A stretch of 19,074 bases of DNA from Pelagophyceae sp. CCMP2097 (taxonomy: Eukaryota > Sar > Pelagophyceae), in NCBI GenBank assembly GCA_026770575.1, contig MU657195.1, forward strand, positions 138,756-157,829, in the 5' to 3' direction. Under the pieces are notes generated by a model, which was not told where the DNA came from, ran no database searches, and saw only the letters and a list, made by a program, of their open reading frames with translations. Positions 15,430 through 19,074 of the stretch are shown here, in pieces. A program made the position numbers and the translations under genes. Every line of letters begins with the position of its first letter. Position 1 is the first letter of the stretch.

Positions 15430-15815
15430 CGACACTGTCGAATTAGATTATCACCGGAAATTATTAACTTTTTTTGCCCTTGAATGATGAGTGGCGCCAC
15501 GCCAACCACTACCGCGAGACGCCCTGGAGGCGCTTGTTGGCTTTTCATGAACTACCCTTATTTTGGCGAATCTCTGCGAAAGCTTCTTAATTTAGTAGTT
15601 AATCAAGTCTAAACCCTTAGTGCCCAAATTAAAAGTCGATAAAGGCGCCAAGGACAGTGCGTACAACTTGGACAGTCGTGATGGGGCACCGTGCCCGATC
15701 GCGACTGTCCAAGTTGCACGACCTTTCCTTGCTTCCTTTAGTGGCTTTTGATTTTTCGCTGTTTGGGAAGTTACTTCTTCGCGCGCTGGTCTCCGAGGCG
15801 AATTCGACAGTGCGA
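15430..15815. mobile_element. 380-bp MITE with CACTG ends and 3-bp target duplication
   Basis: The element spans 15433-15812. It begins CACTGTCGAATT and ends AATTCGACAGTG, a perfect 12-bp terminal inverted repeat. It is flanked by CGA at 15430-15432 and 15813-15815. The paralogous uninterrupted site in copy A reads GCC-CGG-AGAATGACC at 14201-14215, so removing the element and one CGA restores alignment across the junction. CACT(A/G) ends with a 3-bp duplication are the hallmarks of the CACTA/EnSpm superfamily. With no transposase inside, it is a non-autonomous derivative. The interior includes a long imperfect palindrome. Confidence 0.88.
15627..15753. repeat. Long imperfect palindrome inside the MITE
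   Basis: Centred on 15690, 31-bp arms (15660-15689 against 15691-15720) pair with about three mismatches around GGGCAC-C-GTGCCC. Weaker pairing continues out to about 15627 and 15753. An RNA or single strand would form one long hairpin. It makes the two strands translate to similar peptides (RLSKLHDLSL and RLSKLYALSL), which is an artefact of the palindrome and not evidence of coding. Confidence 0.85.
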
Positions 15816-15932
15816 AGAATGACCTCAAAATTGACCTCGCATAAAAACAAATGCTCCAAAAACTCTATCTCCAGCTGGCATGGACCGGCAATCTCCTTTT
15901 GGCGATCGCATGTGCTGCTGCGTATTATCTAT

Positions 15933-16789
15933 GGTACCAGGGCCGCCGTCCACGGCACCGTCTCCGGGATCTACGGAGTTCAACCGCTTTATAGGCCCGT
16001 ATTTGCTTAAAGTTTTGGTATTTGCATTGAAATTTTAGTCTTTCCAAGGTTTACTGTGCACTCTTTAAGAAAAGCTTACGTCAAAATCGGACTTAAGTAC
16101 TTTTGGAAATTCGGTTGTTGATTTCCTCCGGAACGGTGGGCGATACCGAGGCGTTTGATGGCTGTGCTGCTCGGTACCGTCCCTCTCTAGCCCGGCGCAA
16201 AGTAGCTTCGAGATTGGACACCAACTCGCCGCGCCGCGTGAAGGGCACGGATTTGGAGGTTCCTTCGCGAGCCCTTCCCGCACCGGCGCGTGTGCGGATG
16301 AGGGCTTCCTATTGGAGGGGTTTTGCCGTGGCCACGTGCACGGGCGCGTCGCGCGCTCCCGACGCAATTTTCTCACTCTCCCGGCCCTGCACCCCCTCGG
16401 GCCTCCTTTCTGCTGAAGGGCAATTTTGCCGCCGAAAGAATTTATTTTAAAGAGGGAGGTGATTCGTGGAAAAGACCGCTTCCGTCCGTTGAGCTCTCTT
16501 CGCTTAAATGCATGCTCTTTAAAGAATGCGCCAATATTCCAAATTTTCAAAAGCAGCTGCCAAATTACTTGCAGTTGCAATTTTTGCAGATGCAATTTTG
16601 GCAATTTACTGCCTCTTTCTGCAGTAATAATTTTGGCAATTTTGGCAATTTGGCTGATGCAATTTTGGCAGACGCCTCTTTCGCCCAGTGGGCAGCTTTC
16701 GGGACCTGACTCTGGGCAGCTCCGAGTCGGGACTCCCTAGGGCGTCCCTGACCGGCCGCGAAACACGGCGGCCTTTGCGCGACGGTATC
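15933..16789. other. Intergenic/upstream region of the DUF285 gene
   Basis: No gene was recognised; a 179-codon minus frame (16065-16604) has no domain. A CCAAT box in reverse (ATTGG at about 16311) and a G-box CACGTG (16333-16338) lie about 450 bp upstream of the DUF285 start, but they are too short to be convincing. No TATA box is obvious near 16790. Confidence 0.4.
16568..16672 (+). repeat. AT-rich TTTTGGCAA short-word repeat
   Basis: TTTTGGCAA or TTTTGGCA occurs about five times, mixed with GCAGATGCAATTTTGG and GCTGATGCAATTTTGG. This AT-rich island lies 120-220 bp before the DUF285 start codon and could be promoter-proximal or merely simple sequence. Confidence 0.6.
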
Positions 16790-19074
16790 ATGGGCCTCCA
16801 CGCGGCGTTTGCGGCGTTTGCGTGCCTGCTCTGCGGCGATGCGGCAGCTCAGGCCCCGAAACGCGCCGCAGCCGCGCTCACCGACAGTACGTCCTCCGCC
16901 GCCGCCGGTCCTCGCGCCGCCCGCCCCCGCGCCGCCGGTCCTCGCGCCGCCGGTCCTCGCGCCGCCGACGTCCTTGCGCCGCACAAACGGGACCCTCGCG
17001 CCGCCGGCGTCCTCGCGCCGCCGGCGTCCTCGCGCCGCCGGCGCCGGCCCTCGCGCCGCGCAAACGGGGCCCTCGCGCCGCCGGCCCTCGCACCACCGGC
17101 CTCCGCGCCGCCGGCGCCCTCGCGCCGTCGGCGCCCTTGCGCCGCCGGTCATCGGCCGCCGGCGCCCTCGCACCACCGGCGCCGGCCCTCGCGCTGCCGG
17201 CGCTTTCGCGCCGCCGCCGCCGGCCTCGCGACACCGGCCCTCGGCCGCTGATGCCCTCGCGCCGCGCAAACGGGACCCTCGCGCCGCCGGCGCCCTCGCG
17301 CCGCGCGAACGGGGCCCTTGCGCCGCCGGCCCTCGCATCGCCGGCCCCCGCGCCGCCGGCGCCCTCGCGCCGCCGGTCCTTGCGCCGCCGGTCCTCGGCC
17401 GCCGGCGCCCTCGCACCGCCGGCGCCGGCCCTCGCGCCGCCGGCGCCCTCGCGCCGCGCAATCGGGACCCTCACGCCGCGCCGCCTGGCCCTTTCGCCGC
17501 GCACACGGGGCCCTCGCGCCGCCGGTCTCTCGAGCCGCGCCGCCGGTCCTCGCGCCGCGCAAACGGGACCCTCGCGCCGCCGGCGCCCTCGCGCCGCGCG
17601 AACGGGGCCCTCGCGCCGCCGGCCCTCGCATCGCCGGCCCCCGCGCCGCCGGCGCCCTCGCGCCGCCGGCCCTCGCGCCGCCGGTCCTTGCGCCGCCGGT
17701 CCTCGGCCGCCGGCGCCCTCGCACCGCCGGCGCCGGCCCTCGCGCCGCCGGCGCCCTCGTGCCGCGCAATCGGGACCCTCACGCCGCGCCGCCTGGCCCT
17801 TTCGCCGCGCACACGGGGACCTCGCGCCGCCGGTCTCTCGAGCCGCGCCGCCGGTCCTCGCGCCACGCAAACGGGGCCCTCGCGCCGCCGGCTCCCTCGC
17901 GCCGCGCAAACGGGCCCTCGCGCCGCCGGGCCTTTTCGCCGCGCAAACGAGGCGGCCGCGCAAACGGAGCGGCCGCACGCGCCGTGCGCGCGAGCGGTCG
18001 CGCGGCTGCGGAGGCGCGAGCTCTGAGTGGGGCGCCGTCCGCCGGATGGCCACGCGCGCGTCTGCGGGGAGAGGCGCACGCCCCGTGGTCTTGCTCGACG
18101 GCGCGCGCGCAGGTAATCTTCGCGACGCAGTCGACCTAAGGATCTTCGACGCGGCGCGGGCGACGGAGACCTACGGCGCTCTCCGGGAGTGGGACACACG
18201 GCTCGTGACGAATATGTCCGGCCTCTTTTCGAACTCGATGTTCGACGAAGACATTTCAAAGTGGGACACGGCCTCGGTGACGTCCATGGCTTTCATGTTC
18301 CGCAACGCGAGCTTCAACCAAGACGTCTCGCGGTGGGACACGGGCCACGTCCGCGACATGCGGCGAATGTTCTCCGACGCCAGCGACTTCGATCAAGACC
18401 TCTCCTCTTGGGACATTGAATCTGTGACCGACATTGGGGCCATGTTCTTATACGCCAAGAGCTTTGACCGAGCGCTCGGCTGGTGCGTCGGTCCAAAAGT
18501 ATTCAAGGCACGCGCCTTTGAAGGCACGCCCTGCGCCGATACGAGCTGCGGCCTCGTGCATGCGTGCGATACGCGCACTTCGCGCCGACTCGCATCGGCC
18601 GCCGATTCTTCGCCCATCGGGTTCGAACTGAGGGCGTCGCTGACTGCGTCTGGTATGACTCCCGCGGCCGCGTTCGCAAACGAAAACGTCTTTCTTAAAG
18701 CTCTATCCTCACTCATCGGCGTCCGCGCGGACCAAGTCGCCATATCCTTCGACAACGCGCCCGCTCCCACCGCCGCACCCACGGCTGTTCCCACCGCCGC
18801 GCCCACGGCCGTGCCCATGGCCGTACCCACGTCCGTTCCTACGGCTGTGCCCACGTCTATCCGCATTGCCGAACCCACGGCCGTTCCCACGGCCATGCCA
18901 ACGGCCGAACCCACTGCCGAACCCACGGCCAAACCCACGGCCAAACCCACGGCCGTGCCAACGGCCGTGCCCAGTGCCGCGCCCACGGCCGTTCCCACCG
19001 CAGCGCCCACGGCTGCGCCCACTACCGCGCCAACGGCTGCGCCCACGTCTGTCCCCATTGCCGAACCCACGGCC
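16790..19074 (+). CDS. Secreted DUF285 (BspA-like) protein with PTA-rich stalk, two exons, 3' end beyond the window
   Basis: Exon 1 (16790-16886) encodes a signal peptide, MGLHAAFAAFACLLCGDAAA, then QAPKRAAAALTD. Exon 2 (18113 to the window end) joins in phase (A|GT gives Ser33), giving LTDSNLRDAVDLRIFD. This is the usual lead-in of the family, which the unspliced sequence lacks. Five repeats of 24-25 residues follow, with tryptophans at 59, 83, 107, 132 and 156: EWDTRLVTNMSGLF, KWDTASVTSMAFMF, RWDTGHVRDMRRMF, SWDIESVTDIGAMF and the terminal GWCV...C...CG cap. A region with ASLTASGMTPAAAF and ALSSLIGVRADQVAISFDNA comes next, then a PTAxPTA stalk to the window end. At least 353 residues are present. 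The DUF285 family is common in surface or secreted proteins of marine algae and some bacteria. A cell-surface or extracellular role is likely, the partner is unknown. Confidence 0.82.
16887..18112 (+). repeat. 1226-bp intron made of a GC-rich minisatellite
   Basis: The donor GTACGTCC at 16887 and the acceptor GCGCGCGCAG ending at 18112 fit GT-AG splicing and match phase across the junction. Between them the DNA is nearly all CCCTCGCGCCGCCGG(C/T)-like units of about 15-18 bp, interrupted by CGCGCAAACGGGRCC blocks. Stop codons are scarce because of composition, so several long frames appear on both strands (up to 405 codons). They translate only Ala/Arg/Pro repeats. The higher-order repeat is not a multiple of three, which argues against coding. 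Confidence 0.75.
17261..17861. repeat. Higher-order tandem duplication in the intron (293 and 308 bp)
   Basis: The segment from GCCGCGCAAACGGGACCCTC at 17261 to 17553 is repeated almost exactly at 17554-17861. A 15-bp insertion (one extra short unit) accounts for the length difference. A third start of the unit is seen at 17862. Landmarks such as GCGCAATCGGGACCCTCACG occur once per unit (about 17455 and 17763). Confidence 0.85.
18763..19074 (+). repeat. 12-bp coding tandem repeat (PTAx stalk)
   Basis: About 25 units of CCCACGGCCGNN (Pro-Thr-Ala-x, with x mostly Val, Ala, Glu or Lys) run to the window edge. The unit length keeps the DUF285 frame. Thr/Pro-rich stalks of this kind often lie between an extracellular domain and the wall or membrane. 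The complementary strand gives a long GTAVG frame, an artefact of the repeat. Confidence 0.85.

Larger units (their letters stand above)
14536..15932. repeat. Copy B of the ~1-kb direct duplication, interrupted by a MITE
   Basis: Colinear with 13311-14319. It continues to 15432, is interrupted by a 380-bp element plus a 3-bp duplication, and resumes at 15816 with AGAATGACCTCAAAATTGAC, matching copy A from 14207. Without the insertion, copy B is about 1014 bp against 1009 bp for copy A. A spacer (14320-14535) containing a tRNA-like fragment separates the copies. Confidence 0.85.

Noticed and set aside
15657..16010. Plus and minus frames giving similar peptides (RLSKL...LSL)
   Set aside because: The similarity is caused by the palindrome at 15660-15720, not by shared coding ancestry.
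16333..16338. G-box CACGTG and nearby reversed CCAAT as promoter
   Set aside because: Six- and five-base matches are too common; the same CACGTG occurs at several unrelated places in the window.
16809..18026. 405-codon plus frame and 391-codon minus frame (and several more) in the GC-rich repeat
   Set aside because: They translate only minisatellite units in several frames at once. The higher-order unit lengths (293, 308 bp) are not multiples of three, and splicing across the region gives a coherent DUF285 protein.
18393..19070. 225-codon minus frame with GTAVG repeats
   Set aside because: Shadow of the PTA stalk and DUF285 exon on the plus strand.

Overview
The window looks like nuclear DNA of a GC-rich eukaryotic microalga, and a pelagophyte-like stramenopile or a haptophyte is my best inference. 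The signs are spliceosomal introns, an AP2-type DNA-binding domain, a multi-AT-hook protein, a secreted DUF285 (BspA-like 'VT.M..MF') protein with a PTA-rich stalk, and many small transposon-like elements. I see no prokaryotic operons, Shine-Dalgarno sites, rRNA or CRISPR. Most of the window is repeat-rich intergenic DNA, and most long open frames in it are GC-driven shadows.

Layout. Positions 1-5.8 kb are gene-poor. They hold a foldback repeat (460-1094), a complete 92-bp terminal-inverted-repeat element with an 8-bp target duplication (1575-1682), hairpin-bearing tandem repeats (2036-2180), tRNA-3'-half-like (SINE-like) copies (3431-3666 and about 4950), a perfect four-unit heat-shock-element-like motif (4330-4347) and a duplicated 103-bp hairpin unit (4783 and 5101). 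Positions 5.84-7.0 kb carry a probable minus-strand secreted Ala/Ser/Thr/Pro-rich protein with a signal peptide but no obvious ATG. Positions 7.0-8.7 kb are a degenerate array of the type GACGGCCCCTCGA. Positions 8.88-9.12 kb hold an AP2/ERF-like exon followed by what looks like decayed coding sequence. Positions 10.2-11.75 kb encode an AT-hook protein, with a probable short intron filled by the same GACGGCCCC-type repeat.

Positions 13.3-15.9 kb contain a 1-kb direct duplication. Each copy includes a segment of about 395 bp bounded by inverted repeats whose arms changed in concert between the copies, and the same small minus-strand frame is open in both. The second copy is interrupted by a 380-bp CACTG-terminated MITE with a 3-bp target duplication. 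The first copy provides the empty site.

The right end (16.79 kb to the window edge) is a secreted DUF285 protein. Its signal-peptide exon joins the DUF285 exon across a 1226-bp intron made almost entirely of a GC-rich minisatellite. The genes do not form an evident pathway: two are putative nuclear DNA-binding proteins (AP2, AT-hook) and two are putative secreted or surface proteins. The strongest discoveries are structural: two mobile elements with target duplications, a duplicated inverted-repeat element with covarying arms, and repeat-filled introns.
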